Made by a program: the position numbers and the translations under genes. The notes below the pieces were generated by a model that saw only the letters and a list, made by a program, of their open reading frames with translations, was not told the origin of the DNA and did no database searches. Shown one piece after another: positions 51,421 to 59,900 of a stretch of DNA of 64,000 bases. The stretch is from the NCBI GenBank assembly GCA_037147415.1, contig JBAWVF010000002.1, forward strand, positions 1 to 64,000. Reading direction: 5' to 3'. The first letter of the stretch is position 1. Each line of letters begins with the position of its first letter. This DNA comes from BOG-933 sp037147415. Its GTDB lineage: Bacteria; Pseudomonadota; Alphaproteobacteria; Azospirillales; Azospirillaceae.

Positions 51421-52731
51421 TTATTTACGAACCGGAGCGGCGGACCGTTTTCCGGCGACCGGCTTTGGCGAAGACTTTGCCGGGAAGGCCGGTGCGACCA
51501 CCGCCTGCGCCTGCCGGACCAAGCCGGAGCCGGCGCTCTTGAAAGCCCCGAAAATGAAACCGATTTCGCGCTCTACCGTGCCGACCACGCCCCGGCCCGC
51601 CGCTTTCGCCGGGGCCTTTTTAACGACCGGTTTAGCCTTGACGGGCGGTTTAGCCTTGGCGGGTGCCGCGGCCTTAATCGGCACGCCCTTTGCCACCTTA
51701 ACTGCGGGAACCCCAACTACGGGAGCCCCGGACTTAGGGACAACAGCCGGACCGCCGAAGCCAAGGCCTTTGAACGCCCCCATCATCGAAGACAGCAACG
51801 AGCCCGAAGACGCTGCCGCTTTCGCCTTTTTCACAGGTTTTGCCACGGGCTTTGGCGCAGACATTACCACCGGCTTCAAAACTACTTTTTCAGCCGGTTC
51901 GGGAGCCGGCATGACCGGCGCCTGAACACTTTTCGGTGGAACCGGCGCTAACTCGACAGCTGCAATTATATCCATGGCGACAGGCGCAACGGCTTGCGCG
52001 GGCGTAACAACCGGTTGAGGTGGCGGCGGCGGTTCATTGACGACCGGTGGCAACACAACCGGCTCAACCAAAACAGGTGCCGGGTCATGCTTTAAGCTTG
52101 GCGGTATTACAGGTTCGGGCGCAGGCTGTGGTGCGACTTCCGGTAAGGCGGGCGCAAGTGAAAGTGAGACTAAAACCGGGACCAAACCGGCCCCTTGCTC
52201 AAACCCCGCAGGCATCTCCGATGGATACTCAAGCCCCGATGGTAATTCAGCGGGAACCGCGTCAGTCGCGGCGGCCAAGCCGCCTTCAGCTTCGACCCAA
52301 GCATAAAACGAGACCAACCCGCTTACCGGTTGCATCGTCGCCAGCGCGGACGGAGTCGGCGAATAGGGCGGAGTCGGAACCGAAGCGGCACTTGCCGAGT
52401 CTGCTCCGCCGCTCGGCACGGTACCTTCCAATTGCGCCCAGGAATCAAAGGCCTCGAACAGACTTTGCGAAGATCCGGCCGGTACCGAGTTGACCTTGTC
52501 CGCAATCACCGGGTGCGACTCGACAACTTCGCTCTCGATCGGAGCCGGGGCCGGAGCCGAAACCGCCGCCGGCGCTTCGGCCGGTGCGGAGGCGGCACCT
52601 TCCGTCTTGCGCCAGGGCGCAACTTCACACAGCTCACTCCACCCCGCGGTATTGCGCTGGCGTGCTTGCGAAAGCGCGGCCGGGCGGGCCGATGCGCCGT
52701 CCGTACCGTCCTGACTGCCCATCTCGGTCAC
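51421..52731 (-). CDS. Ala/Pro/Val-rich protein with MamJ-like Trp motifs
   Basis: Low-complexity protein of 436 residues, mainly Ala, Pro, Val and Lys. The N-terminal third carries Trp motifs that recur in the mamJ product at 5.4 kb: TAGWSELCEVAPW (compare QAWNELINAASW) and FYAWVEAEGG or FDSWAQLEG (compare FDVWANAEGAW). The C-terminal third has Lys/Ala-Pro repeats (AKPVKKAKAA, KAKPPVKAKPVVKKAPAKAA) and a Gly/Phe segment (GAFKGLGFGG). It is basic at the end where MamJ is acidic. GTG 52731 after AGGGGA is the start; ATG 52722 is possible. Divergent from the MamH copy. A MamJ-type adaptor for the ParA-like ATPase is an attractive inference. Confidence 0.55.
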   Translation of the reverse strand: MTEMGSQDGTDGASARPAALSQARQRNTAGWSELCEVAPWRKTEGAASAPAEAPAAVSAPAPAPIESEVVESHPVIADKVNSVPAGSSQSLFEAFDSWAQLEGTVPSGGADSASAASVPTPPYSPTPSALATMQPVSGLVSFYAWVEAEGGLAAATDAVPAELPSGLEYPSEMPAGFEQGAGLVPVLVSLSLAPALPEVAPQPAPEPVIPPSLKHDPAPVLVEPVVLPPVVNEPPPPPQPVVTPAQAVAPVAMDIIAAVELAPVPPKSVQAPVMPAPEPAEKVVLKPVVMSAPKPVAKPVKKAKAAASSGSLLSSMMGAFKGLGFGGPAVVPKSGAPVVGVPAVKVAKGVPIKAAAPAKAKPPVKAKPVVKKAPAKAAGRGVVGTVEREIGFIFGAFKSAGSGLVRQAQAVVAPAFPAKSSPKPVAGKRSAAPVRK

Positions 52732-52906
52732 CTGACATCCCCTGAATTCGAAAGCGAAAACGGTATCTTGCGAGCCCGAACGATATCTCTGATTCGGCCG
52801 GATGCCAAGGCGTTCCGAATGGTATAGTGATATCTTCGACTTTCATGTTGCGTTGCGGACTGCTTTCGGAGAATTATCCCTGCCAAATGAAAGCGGGAAT
52901 CGGGGC

Positions 52907-54172
52907 ATGGCGGCGGAAACACGAATTGAACAACGCTGGAATGCACTCTATTTGATTGCCGCGTTGACCATGATCTTTACGACATTGGCCACCGCGTTGC
53001 AGCCGCTGTTTCTGCGCAAGGTGTTGGGGGTTTCGCTCGACAGTGCCGGCATGATCAATGCTAACGTCGAGGTTGCGGCCGAGTTGCTGACGCTCGTGGT
53101 CATCGGCTCGCTCGGCATATGGTCGGACCGAGTCGGCCGGGTGAAAATCTTGACGGGCGGCTTTGCCATCGGCACCCTGGGTGCGCTGTTTGCTCCGCTT
53201 AGTTTTCAACTCGGAGCGTTGATTGGCGTCGGCGGCGTGGTCTTTTACTACCTGACCCGGATTACTCAGTCGCTCGGCGTGTGCGCGGTCTGGCCGCAAT
53301 TATCAACTTTAGCCGGTGACTTCACCAATTACGGCAACCGGGCTCGCCGCATCTCTAACGTTACTTCGATGATGGCGTTTGGCAGCGCCATTGTCTTTGT
53401 TATATTATTGCAGATGCCGCGCCATCTTGGCGTCGTTCCGGTTATGCTGTTCAACGCCGCCTTCGGCGCGGCGGGCGCGGTGCTCGCTTACCGCCTGCTT
53501 TCCGACATCGCCCCGAAACGAGCGGCCGGGCCGCTGCCGTGGCAACCGGTGCTGGCTTTGTTGAAAACCGAGCCGGGTCTGAGAGTGGCCTTCGTCACCG
53601 CCTTGTTTTCCCGCTGTAATGTCGCGGTCATCAGTCTTTTCTATATGTTGTGGAGCGTTTACTTCGCCGATCTGGTCGGTAAAAGTCCTGAGCTTGCGGC
53701 CGCCCATGCCGGCGGTCTGATCGGCCTCGCCGGCTTGCTGCTGGTGGTGACCAGCCTCGGCTCAGGTTTGGTGATCGAGCGGTTGGGGCGGCTTAACACC
53801 ATCATCGCCGGCATGGCGATCTCCGGTACCGGCTTCGTCCTGATAAGCTTGGTGACCAATCCGTTCAGCTCGATCGTGCTGGTGCCGATGGCCCTGATCG
53901 CGCTTGGGCAGGCCGGCGCCTTGCTGGCGCCCGACCTGATCGCATTCGACCTGACCCCGCGCGACCTGCGCGGTTCCATCATCGGCGCCCTGAATGTCAC
54001 CAGCGGCCTCGGCATGATCATCATGCTGGAGGCCGGCGGTTGGTTGTTCGACACCGTCGGCCCCGACGGTCCGTTCGTGCTGGTCGGGGCCGGGAATTTT
54101 CTGGTGATGGCTTATGCTTTTCTCACCTCGCGTCAGGCTGCGGCGGAGCCCGCGCCCGACCCGTTCGAATAA
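52907..54172 (+). CDS. mamH: MamH paralogue, MFS transporter
   Basis: MFS transporter of 421 residues highly similar to the MamH at 1.4 kb: both have NALYLIAALTM or NALYLIAAIAM, TLATA(L/I)QPLFLR(K/N)VLG, and the helix-2 loop (S/G)DRVGRV. Twelve membrane helices are predicted. The frame opens at 52802; ATG 52907 after GCGGGAATCGGGG gives the same length as the other copy. It stands alone, divergent from the ParA operon and convergent with ExbB. In known magnetotactic alphaproteobacteria mamZ is the second such transporter, but it carries an extra YedZ-like domain; this one does not, so it is a true second MamH. Confidence 0.85.
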   Translation: MAAETRIEQRWNALYLIAALTMIFTTLATALQPLFLRKVLGVSLDSAGMINANVEVAAELLTLVVIGSLGIWSDRVGRVKILTGGFAIGTLGALFAPLSFQLGALIGVGGVVFYYLTRITQSLGVCAVWPQLSTLAGDFTNYGNRARRISNVTSMMAFGSAIVFVILLQMPRHLGVVPVMLFNAAFGAAGAVLAYRLLSDIAPKRAAGPLPWQPVLALLKTEPGLRVAFVTALFSRCNVAVISLFYMLWSVYFADLVGKSPELAAAHAGGLIGLAGLLLVVTSLGSGLVIERLGRLNTIIAGMAISGTGFVLISLVTNPFSSIVLVPMALIALGQAGALLAPDLIAFDLTPRDLRGSIIGALNVTSGLGMIIMLEAGGWLFDTVGPDGPFVLVGAGNFLVMAYAFLTSRQAAAEPAPDPFE

Positions 54173-54193
54173 ACACAAGTGCTCATCCGTACA

Positions 54194-54844
54194 CTAGCGT
54201 GCGGTATTTCGCTTCAACACCGCCACCAGATTAAGTGAAATGCGTTCCATTTCAATAATCAGATTGGTCACCCGAGTCGTAAAAGTGTTGTAAAACACGA
54301 TAGCGGGAATTGCGACCACCAAACCGCAAGCCGTCGTGATCAAGGCCTCGGATATACCGCCGGCCAAATCGCTGCCGCGAATGACGCCGCCCTTTGAGAG
54401 CACGCTGAACACTTGAATCATGCCGAGCACGGTGCCGAACAGCCCCATCAACGGCGCCGCCGAAGCAATCGAACGGAGCGCCGTCAACTGCGCGCGCAAC
54501 CACGGAATTTCCTGACGCCCGGCCTCCTCCAACCGCTCCTTGATCTCGTGCTCGCTACGATCGTAATGCAGAATGCCGGCCAGAATGACCCGGGTCATCG
54601 GATAGGACTTCTTTTTACAGAATGCCGTCGCCTCGGCCAGTCGGTTGTCGATCAACAATTGCTCGATATGAGCCACCACCCGTCGATTGATGACCCGGCC
54701 ATGGCGCAGCTGTGCCGACTTGACCACGATAATACACAAGCACCAGACCAAAACGCCAAGCAGCAGCCAAACAACGGCTCCGCCATTGTGAAACAAATAG
54801 GTAATGAACCCGATAAAGTCATGCAACAAGGCTTGAATATCCAT
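54194..54844 (-). CDS. ExbB/TolQ-family proton channel protein
   Basis: Protein of 216 residues with three membrane helices (~25-45, ~120-140, ~165-190). Signatures are APLMGLFGTVLGMIQVF and GGISEALITTACGLVVAIPAIVFYN, typical of ExbB and TolQ. It forms a pentameric ring that uses the proton gradient through a partner ExbD/TolR. GGGGGAAATC precedes ATG 54844. The partner is encoded immediately upstream (54870-56117), and an FHA protein before that. No TonB gene is seen, so a TonB-independent use of force is likely. Confidence 0.88.
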   Translation of the reverse strand: MDIQALLHDFIGFITYLFHNGGAVVWLLLGVLVWCLCIIVVKSAQLRHGRVINRRVVAHIEQLLIDNRLAEATAFCKKKSYPMTRVILAGILHYDRSEHEIKERLEEAGRQEIPWLRAQLTALRSIASAAPLMGLFGTVLGMIQVFSVLSKGGVIRGSDLAGGISEALITTACGLVVAIPAIVFYNTFTTRVTNLIIEMERISLNLVAVLKRNTAR

Positions 54845-54869
54845 GATTTCCCCCAACCGGACCACTATA

Positions 54870-56117
54870 TTATTTAGCTAACAGCACGATTTCGATGCGA
54901 CGATTTCTGGCCCGACCCTCGGGCGTCGTATTCGCGGTGACCGGTTGGAACTCGCCATAACCGACCGCCGACATCCGTGATGCCTCGATCCCGCCCGAAC
55001 CGGCCAAAAAGCGCACGACATTAACCGCGCGGGCCGCACTGAGCGCCCAATTGCTGCCAAAGCGTCCGGTCGAGCCCAGCGGGACATTGTCGGTGTGACC
55101 GCCAACCTGAATTTGCAAGGTTTGAACGCGGCTGGCCAGTATCTTCGCAACATTCGCCAGCACCGGCAAGCCTTCCGGCCGTAATTGATCGCTGCCGGAA
55201 TCGAACAAGATTTTGTCGGACAGCTCCAACACCAGTCGATCCTTAACCCGGCTTACCCCGAGCGACTTATCATCGATCAATGATTTCAGATTTTCCGAAA
55301 GCTTCTTCTGTGCTTCAACCATGCCCGCCGTACGATCGGTTTCGGCCTTCTTGCTCTCGACAAATTTTGCATTCTCGGCCGAAATCGCGGTCAGCTGGAG
55401 TCGCGTGCGCTCCAACTCCGCGGCCGCAGCTGCTAGATCCGCCTCATGAGCCGCCTTTTCCTTTGCCAGTGACTCCGCCAGTTGCCGGCTTTCAGCCTCC
55501 AGTCGCACTACGACCGCTTGTGCATCAGCCGCCTGTTTCGCCTGTTGATCGGCGCTGCCCTGACTCTGTGATAGCTTAGCGCGCAAGTCATCGAGTGACT
55601 GATCCGCGATCACAATGCGTTTGGCCTGTTCGGCCAAGACCCGCTCTCGTTCGGCCAATGCCTTGGATTGTATATCCAAATACTCTTGCAATCGCGTAAG
55701 GCGGGTCTCGCGCTCACTGAGCTTCGACTCGGCGTCACTCAGCCCGGTGCGGAGTTTCCCGATCTGATCCCGCGCTTCGGTGATTTCCGCACCGCGTCTG
55801 GTCAATTGTGTTGCACTATCGTCAAGTTCAGCGCGCAAGCGGGCAAGGCGAGTGTCGCGCTCCGCCAACTCTCCGGTACGCCGGCTAAGATCACTTTCGA
55901 TCTGGTCCAGTTTAGCTTCGCGCGTTTTAACCCGCTCGACCAAAGTGTGATTTTCGCTGACCGCAGCGGCAAGACTACCTTGAAGCTTATCCAAGTCCTC
56001 CGGGCTGATCAGGGAGCTTGACACCGCATAAAACAGAACGATCAGAAACAGCACGTCGATTAAGGGTGCCAGTTCCAGATTAACTTCGGGTTCAATCAGC
56101 AGCTCGCTAAGCTTCAT
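54870..56117 (-). CDS. ExbD-OmpA fusion with long coiled coil
   Basis: Protein of 415 residues. The N-terminal helix LAPLIDVLFLIVLFYAV with D21 is that of ExbD/TolR, where the Asp carries protons. About 240 residues of continuous heptad-type coiled coil follow (LTRRGAEITEARDQIGKL, KLSERETRLTRLQEYL and so on), then an OmpA/MotB C-terminal domain (~295-415; FDSGSDQLRPEG, VGGHTDNVPLG, GYGEFQPV, GRARNRRIEIVL) that binds peptidoglycan. This fuses a stator force arm to the cell wall. Its ExbB partner is 25 bases downstream. The arrangement parallels MotB/ZorB but with a long spacer that could reach across the periplasm. Confidence 0.85.
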   Translation of the reverse strand: MKLSELLIEPEVNLELAPLIDVLFLIVLFYAVSSSLISPEDLDKLQGSLAAAVSENHTLVERVKTREAKLDQIESDLSRRTGELAERDTRLARLRAELDDSATQLTRRGAEITEARDQIGKLRTGLSDAESKLSERETRLTRLQEYLDIQSKALAERERVLAEQAKRIVIADQSLDDLRAKLSQSQGSADQQAKQAADAQAVVVRLEAESRQLAESLAKEKAAHEADLAAAAAELERTRLQLTAISAENAKFVESKKAETDRTAGMVEAQKKLSENLKSLIDDKSLGVSRVKDRLVLELSDKILFDSGSDQLRPEGLPVLANVAKILASRVQTLQIQVGGHTDNVPLGSTGRFGSNWALSAARAVNVVRFLAGSGGIEASRMSAVGYGEFQPVTANTTPEGRARNRRIEIVLLAK

Positions 56118-56132
56118 GACCGGTCCTCTTCT

Positions 56133-57038
56133 TTAGCCGCCAAGACGTTTCAATTGCTGCCAGACCGCTTCGGCGTCACGTTTACGGGCGACATCGCGTT
56201 CCAATAAAAAGGCCAGTATTTGAAGCGCCGCGATAAAATTACCGTCGCGTTCCAGCATGCGCTCGAACGCGGCTATGGCACGGCCGGGCTCGGCTTCTTT
56301 AAGGTCGAAGCCTTCACAGGTAAACACCATCTCGGTTTTGCCGATGGCGATGATGTCGCCGAACTCCAAAGTCACCGGTTCGGTCACCGGTTTGCCATTA
56401 CGCAAGGTGCCGTTGGTGCTGCTCATGTCACGCAGTAAGAAGCGGACCCCTTCGTACCGTATCTCTGCATGCGTACGCGAGGCTTTCGACTCTGCCAAGG
56501 TTACCCGATTACTTCCGGCCCGGCCGATGGTATTCCGCTCAAACGCCAAAGTGAAGTCCTGGCCTTGCTCGGCCCCGGCCACAACCCGCAGAATCGGCAT
56601 GCCGTGATAACCGTCACCGGCCCGCGCCGCCACCGCCGGCCGGGATAGAATCAAGGTTGACTCCTCCTGTCCGATCTCCGGATCAGGTGGCGGAACCGGG
56701 TGCGCCGCCGGGGCCAAACTGGGCGCAACACGCGCTGAAGGCGCCAGCGGGTGCGTTGCATCCGTTGGATTCGACGGGCGTGCCGCCGGGTCAGCAACCA
56801 TTGATGGCGCAGCCTGCGCCGCCACTGCACGAACCGGAGCCGAAACATTTGTCCGCATCGCAAGATGAAGCCGTTCGGTTTCACGGTGCAGCTGAACAAG
56901 ACTCGCCGCGGTTCTTTCGGCACTTTCGGCCGCAGCCATGGCCCTTGCCGCCGCAGCACGCGCACCGAAAGCGGCAATTAGAGCAAACAGACTGACCAGC
57001 AATGCCGCACCGAGCGGAAGCAACTGAATAATGTCCAT
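56133..57038 (-). CDS. Membrane-anchored FHA-domain protein
   Basis: Protein of 301 residues. A membrane helix (~5-25, LPLGAALLVSLFALIAAFGA) and an Ala/Pro-rich linker precede an FHA domain (~150-235) with the phosphothreonine-binding set: NTIGRAGSN, SRTHAEI and DMSSTNGTLRNG. The C-terminus is helical (AFERMLERDGNFIAALQILAFL). FHA proteins bind phosphorylated partners of Ser/Thr kinases. It is the first gene of the operon with the ExbD-OmpA and ExbB genes (15 and 25 bases spacing), so phosphorylation may control the stator complex. The only kinase in the window is at 43.4 kb. Confidence 0.88.
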   Translation of the reverse strand: MDIIQLLPLGAALLVSLFALIAAFGARAAAARAMAAAESAERTAASLVQLHRETERLHLAMRTNVSAPVRAVAAQAAPSMVADPAARPSNPTDATHPLAPSARVAPSLAPAAHPVPPPDPEIGQEESTLILSRPAVAARAGDGYHGMPILRVVAGAEQGQDFTLAFERNTIGRAGSNRVTLAESKASRTHAEIRYEGVRFLLRDMSSTNGTLRNGKPVTEPVTLEFGDIIAIGKTEMVFTCEGFDLKEAEPGRAIAAFERMLERDGNFIAALQILAFLLERDVARKRDAEAVWQQLKRLGG

Positions 57039-57362
57039 GCCCCTTTTCCCCTGACGAAACCGTAAATCGGGGCAATAGTAGCAAAAATAACCGGCTTGTC
57101 ATCGCTCAATTATAGCGGACACCGGAGTTTTGCCCGATACGGTGCGCTGATACCACCGCAGGACGGAACTTATTCCACGGGCAGCCGAAACGGTCTCTCT
57201 GCTCACGAGAATACATATGCATGAGAAAATATCAAGCCTGATACACCTGATTAAATATGTTCAGTGATGTGATGACCATCACAGATGATGACTTGCGTCG
57301 GGTGCAATACTCCAATTGCAAACAGAATGTTGGCTCTAACTATTCACTTAAGGAGAAGACTT
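57039..57362. promoter_or_regulatory. Divergent intergenic region with dyad
   Basis: These 324 bases between the FHA gene and the next + strand gene carry no gene. A 14-base dyad GTGATGACCATCAC at 57269-57282 lies 81 bases before the downstream start and could be an operator. AAGGAG sits just before the downstream ATG. Confidence 0.4.
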
Positions 57363-58151
57363 ATGACATACAACTCTCGCATCCCGGCCACGAACGACTA
57401 TCTTTTGTCTTTAGGCCGGAGTATCTACAATTTCGGCTATCGACGCTGGGGTGTAGTTTGGAAAATCGCGAAGTACAAGCCATCTTTTCCTAGCGCGGCC
57501 GGCGGCTATGCCAGCATCGTTATTGTTAATACTTATCTTGGTGTGGCCCAGGGGGCTCCACTGCCTGATCAAACTGCTTTGATGGCCGATGCCCGGTTAT
57601 TCAACCTACAATTTGACGATTGGCAAAAGATTACTAATGCAAACCCCGCCACCGACAGCGCAGGTAATCAAGTATTAATCTATAACGGGCATCTGGGGTA
57701 CTCTATATATGAGACCAATGATCTTACAACCCTTGCCAATGGTTTTCAGGCCGGCGTCCCGGTTACCGACATATATTTAATTGAACTGGGCCGCGCCATT
57801 TATAACTTCGCGTATCTTCGGTGGGGCGTGGTCTGGCAGATTGCAAATTGTGATCCAAGCTTCCCGAATGGTGCGGGCGACCTGAGTTCCGAACAAATCG
57901 CGACGGCCTTTACCGATATGGCAAATAAATTACCGCAGGATAACCCTGATCGGACAAAATTGATTGCCAATGCCGCCGCATTTCAAGATGAACGGCGCAC
58001 ACTGCTGAGACTCATTAACGGCAACCCCTGCACCGGACCCGGTGGCGAGCAGATGCTCCTCTATAACGGCGGACTCGGCTACACGCTCTGGACCGACGAC
58101 GCCCTTGACGAAGCCGCTCAGGCATTCGAAAACTCGATACTGGCACTGTAG
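57363..58151 (+). CDS. Protein with two tandem repeats, unknown function
   Basis: Protein of 262 residues made of an internal duplication. The first half contains SLGRSIYNFGYRRWGVVWKI (residues ~16-35) and the second ELGRAIYNFAYLRWGVVWQI; the pattern YNGHLGYSIYETNDL in the first recurs as YNGGLGYTLWTDDAL in the second. No signal peptide or membrane helix is evident, and it is rich in Asn, Gln and Gly. ATG 57363 follows AAGGAGAAGACTT, which sets the start. The nearest genes are FHA (divergent) and RepA (58.7 kb). A large terminator follows. No family is recognised. Confidence 0.65.
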   Translation: MTYNSRIPATNDYLLSLGRSIYNFGYRRWGVVWKIAKYKPSFPSAAGGYASIVIVNTYLGVAQGAPLPDQTALMADARLFNLQFDDWQKITNANPATDSAGNQVLIYNGHLGYSIYETNDLTTLANGFQAGVPVTDIYLIELGRAIYNFAYLRWGVVWQIANCDPSFPNGAGDLSSEQIATAFTDMANKLPQDNPDRTKLIANAAAFQDERRTLLRLINGNPCTGPGGEQMLLYNGGLGYTLWTDDALDEAAQAFENSILAL

Positions 58152-58184
58152 ACCTGATTTTTTCGACCTTTATGAACCGGCATT

Positions 58185-58240
58185 CCGGGAGAATTTCCGT
58201 GCCACGGCACGGACGCACTCTCCCGGGACGCCGTTTTTTT
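58185..58240 (+). terminator. Complex hairpin with T run
   Basis: An outer stem CCGGGAGA / TCTCCCGG (58185-58192, 58219-58226) encloses an inner stem CCGTGC / GCACGG (58197-58202, 58207-58212) and is followed by seven T at 58234-58240. It follows the stop of the tandem-repeat protein gene at 58151 and is probably its terminator, isolating the replication region. Confidence 0.8.
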
Positions 58241-58325
58241 GCGCCTATAATGTGGATTTTTTTCCTTGACATAGAATTTACCCCTACATATGTTTCTCGA
58301 ACGAGCGAGCAGGGCCGAAGCGGGG

Positions 58326-58605
58326 TTCCGAAAAGTCTCCTTTATCGCAGGGTTGCGGAGAGCGAGCTTCCGAAATGCCGCCCCCAAGCGGTCCGGCTCT
58401 TCCGAAAACCCTCCCATAACCTTGGCCCGATTCGAGCCCCGGGGGGCAAAACAGGGGACAGTACGAGATGTTGGGGCACACCAACCCGCGTTTCTCCCCA
58501 ATAAGGGAGGCTTTTCGGAAGACGCCGGCGATGCCGCCACGCCGCCGGGGCGGAGTTTCGGAAAAAAAGTCGGCCTCATAACGGCGTGAAGGCGAAGTTT
58601 CGGAA
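58326..58605. repeat. Six TTCCGAAA repeats in inverted symmetry, candidate replication origin
   Basis: TTCCGAAA occurs at 58326, 58368 and 58400, and its complement TTTCGGAA at 58513, 58556 and 58598, three copies pointing one way and three the other. Centre-to-centre spacings are 42, 32, 113, 43 and 42 bases, so most copies lie on the same face of the helix. The array sits directly upstream of repA and does not overlap any gene. Such arrays are the binding sites (iterons) of plasmid replication initiators; this is the likely origin or the autoregulatory region of repA. Confidence 0.75.
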
Positions 58606-58665
58606 AACACGGGCTGGCTGAGAGCCCCGGCTACGGATAGGATCAGCGCAACAGGAGAGGTATCC

Positions 58666-59706
58666 ATGACCTTGCCGATCATCAACCGGCCCCGCCAACT
58701 TTCCCCGCATCAGTTGACGCTGGCGCTTGATCTTCCGGTTGACCGGGGCGAGCGGATCGATGCCTCTTTTCTTCATCGCTCTTTTTGCGCCTCCGGCTTG
58801 CCCTTGCGCAACATCAAGACGGCACAACCGGGCGATGTCCCGGTGTTCATGCGCACCGACGACACCTTTGCACTGACCGTCAGCGGGCGAAAATTCGCTC
58901 TGCCCGGCGGCGACGAAGTGGTGGTCGGTGTGCCTTACGGCCCGAAGGCGCGCCTGCTGATCTGCTGGATGACCACCGAAATTTGGACCGGGCGTACCGC
59001 CGGCCGCTGGCTGGAAATCGGAAGAATAAAGCCGTGGCTGGAAAGCATCGGAATTCCGTCCAACACCAAATCGGTCAGCGCGACCAAAGACCAGTTGATC
59101 CGGTTGGCGTTTTCCGACTTTACTTTTGTCCTGAAAACCGAGGGACTGGATTTGTTCCGTGGCGATCGCTTGATCGAAAGCGCCGCGTTCGAAGATGGTG
59201 ATCTTGCCCATTACAGTCATGGCGATCTGGATAAGGTGCGCTGGCTTCAAGGGCTGGAAGTCACCGAAAAGGCATTTCGGCGCTTTTCCACCGATGCCAT
59301 TCCGGTTCCGACTGATCGCCTAGCTCAAATCTCGCATAACGCGATGGCAATTGATATTTTTCTTTATCTTTGCTATAGATTACCGTTAATCGGTCGTGGC
59401 GATAGCGAGTTGGTAACATGGCGCCGCTTAGCCGCGCAATTCGGGTCGGGCGGGGTCGCGCTCTCTAAGTTTCGTGAAACCTTTACCGAATCGATTCGGG
59501 CTGCGTTGCGCGCCTATCCCGAGGCCAATGTCGCCTTCGATCCCGGTGACGCCAAATGTCCGGGGTTGGTGCTGCGCTATTCCGATCCGGCCGAATTACG
59601 GAAAGCTTTCGTGGTCAAAGTGCCGATTATCGAGCCGGCCGACAGCCGCAAACCGCGATTGCGCAACCGCGTACCCTCTGCACGCGAGATACCGATGGCA
59701 CCCTGA
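58666..59706 (+). CDS. repA: Plasmid replication initiator RepA
   Basis: Protein of 346 residues of the plasmid RepA_C type, which binds iterons and starts plasmid replication. Diagnostic segments are VVVGVPYGPKARLLICWMTTE (~84-104, shortened here) and KSVSATKDQLIRLAFSDF, with the later FLYLCYRLPLIGRG. A good AGGAGAGG precedes the ATG, and six inverted repeats lie just upstream. A terminator follows at 59759. Two further plasmid-type genes (HTH protein and a hypothetical) follow on the same strand. Presence of a RepA indicates that this contig is or was a plasmid, or carries an integrated one. Confidence 0.85.
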   Translation: MTLPIINRPRQLSPHQLTLALDLPVDRGERIDASFLHRSFCASGLPLRNIKTAQPGDVPVFMRTDDTFALTVSGRKFALPGGDEVVVGVPYGPKARLLICWMTTEIWTGRTAGRWLEIGRIKPWLESIGIPSNTKSVSATKDQLIRLAFSDFTFVLKTEGLDLFRGDRLIESAAFEDGDLAHYSHGDLDKVRWLQGLEVTEKAFRRFSTDAIPVPTDRLAQISHNAMAIDIFLYLCYRLPLIGRGDSELVTWRRLAAQFGSGGVALSKFRETFTESIRAALRAYPEANVAFDPGDAKCPGLVLRYSDPAELRKAFVVKVPIIEPADSRKPRLRNRVPSAREIPMAP

Positions 59707-59758
59707 AGAGTTGAGTAACGCCTGAAATATTGAGTATGGGAACTCTTTGTTAAAACAG

Positions 59759-59792
59759 ACAAGCCGGCCTCGCAAAAGACCGGCTTGTTTTG
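59759..59792 (+). terminator. Intrinsic terminator after repA
   Basis: Perfect 9-pair stem ACAAGCCGG / CCGGCTTGT (59759-59767, 59780-59788) with a 12-base loop and a TTTTG end. It lies 53 bases after the repA stop and before the next + strand gene. Confidence 0.75.
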
Positions 59793-59900
59793 AAAATCCG
59801 ACCCAGGGAGTAAGGCTCCGAACAGATCGAATCGTCGTCGTAGCAGTCGCGATTCTGCCCGTTCGTCCGGACTCCGTCAAGCCCTATATAGGAGGAGTCC

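Noticed and set aside
54194..56117. Classic ExbB/ExbD-TonB or Tol-Pal system
   Set aside because: The ExbD-like protein is fused to a coiled coil and OmpA domain, and no tonB, tolA, tolB or pal gene is in the window.
58326..58605. CRISPR array
   Set aside because: The repeats are only 8 bases, inverted in the second half, and not separated by regular spacers; they fit replication-initiator sites.
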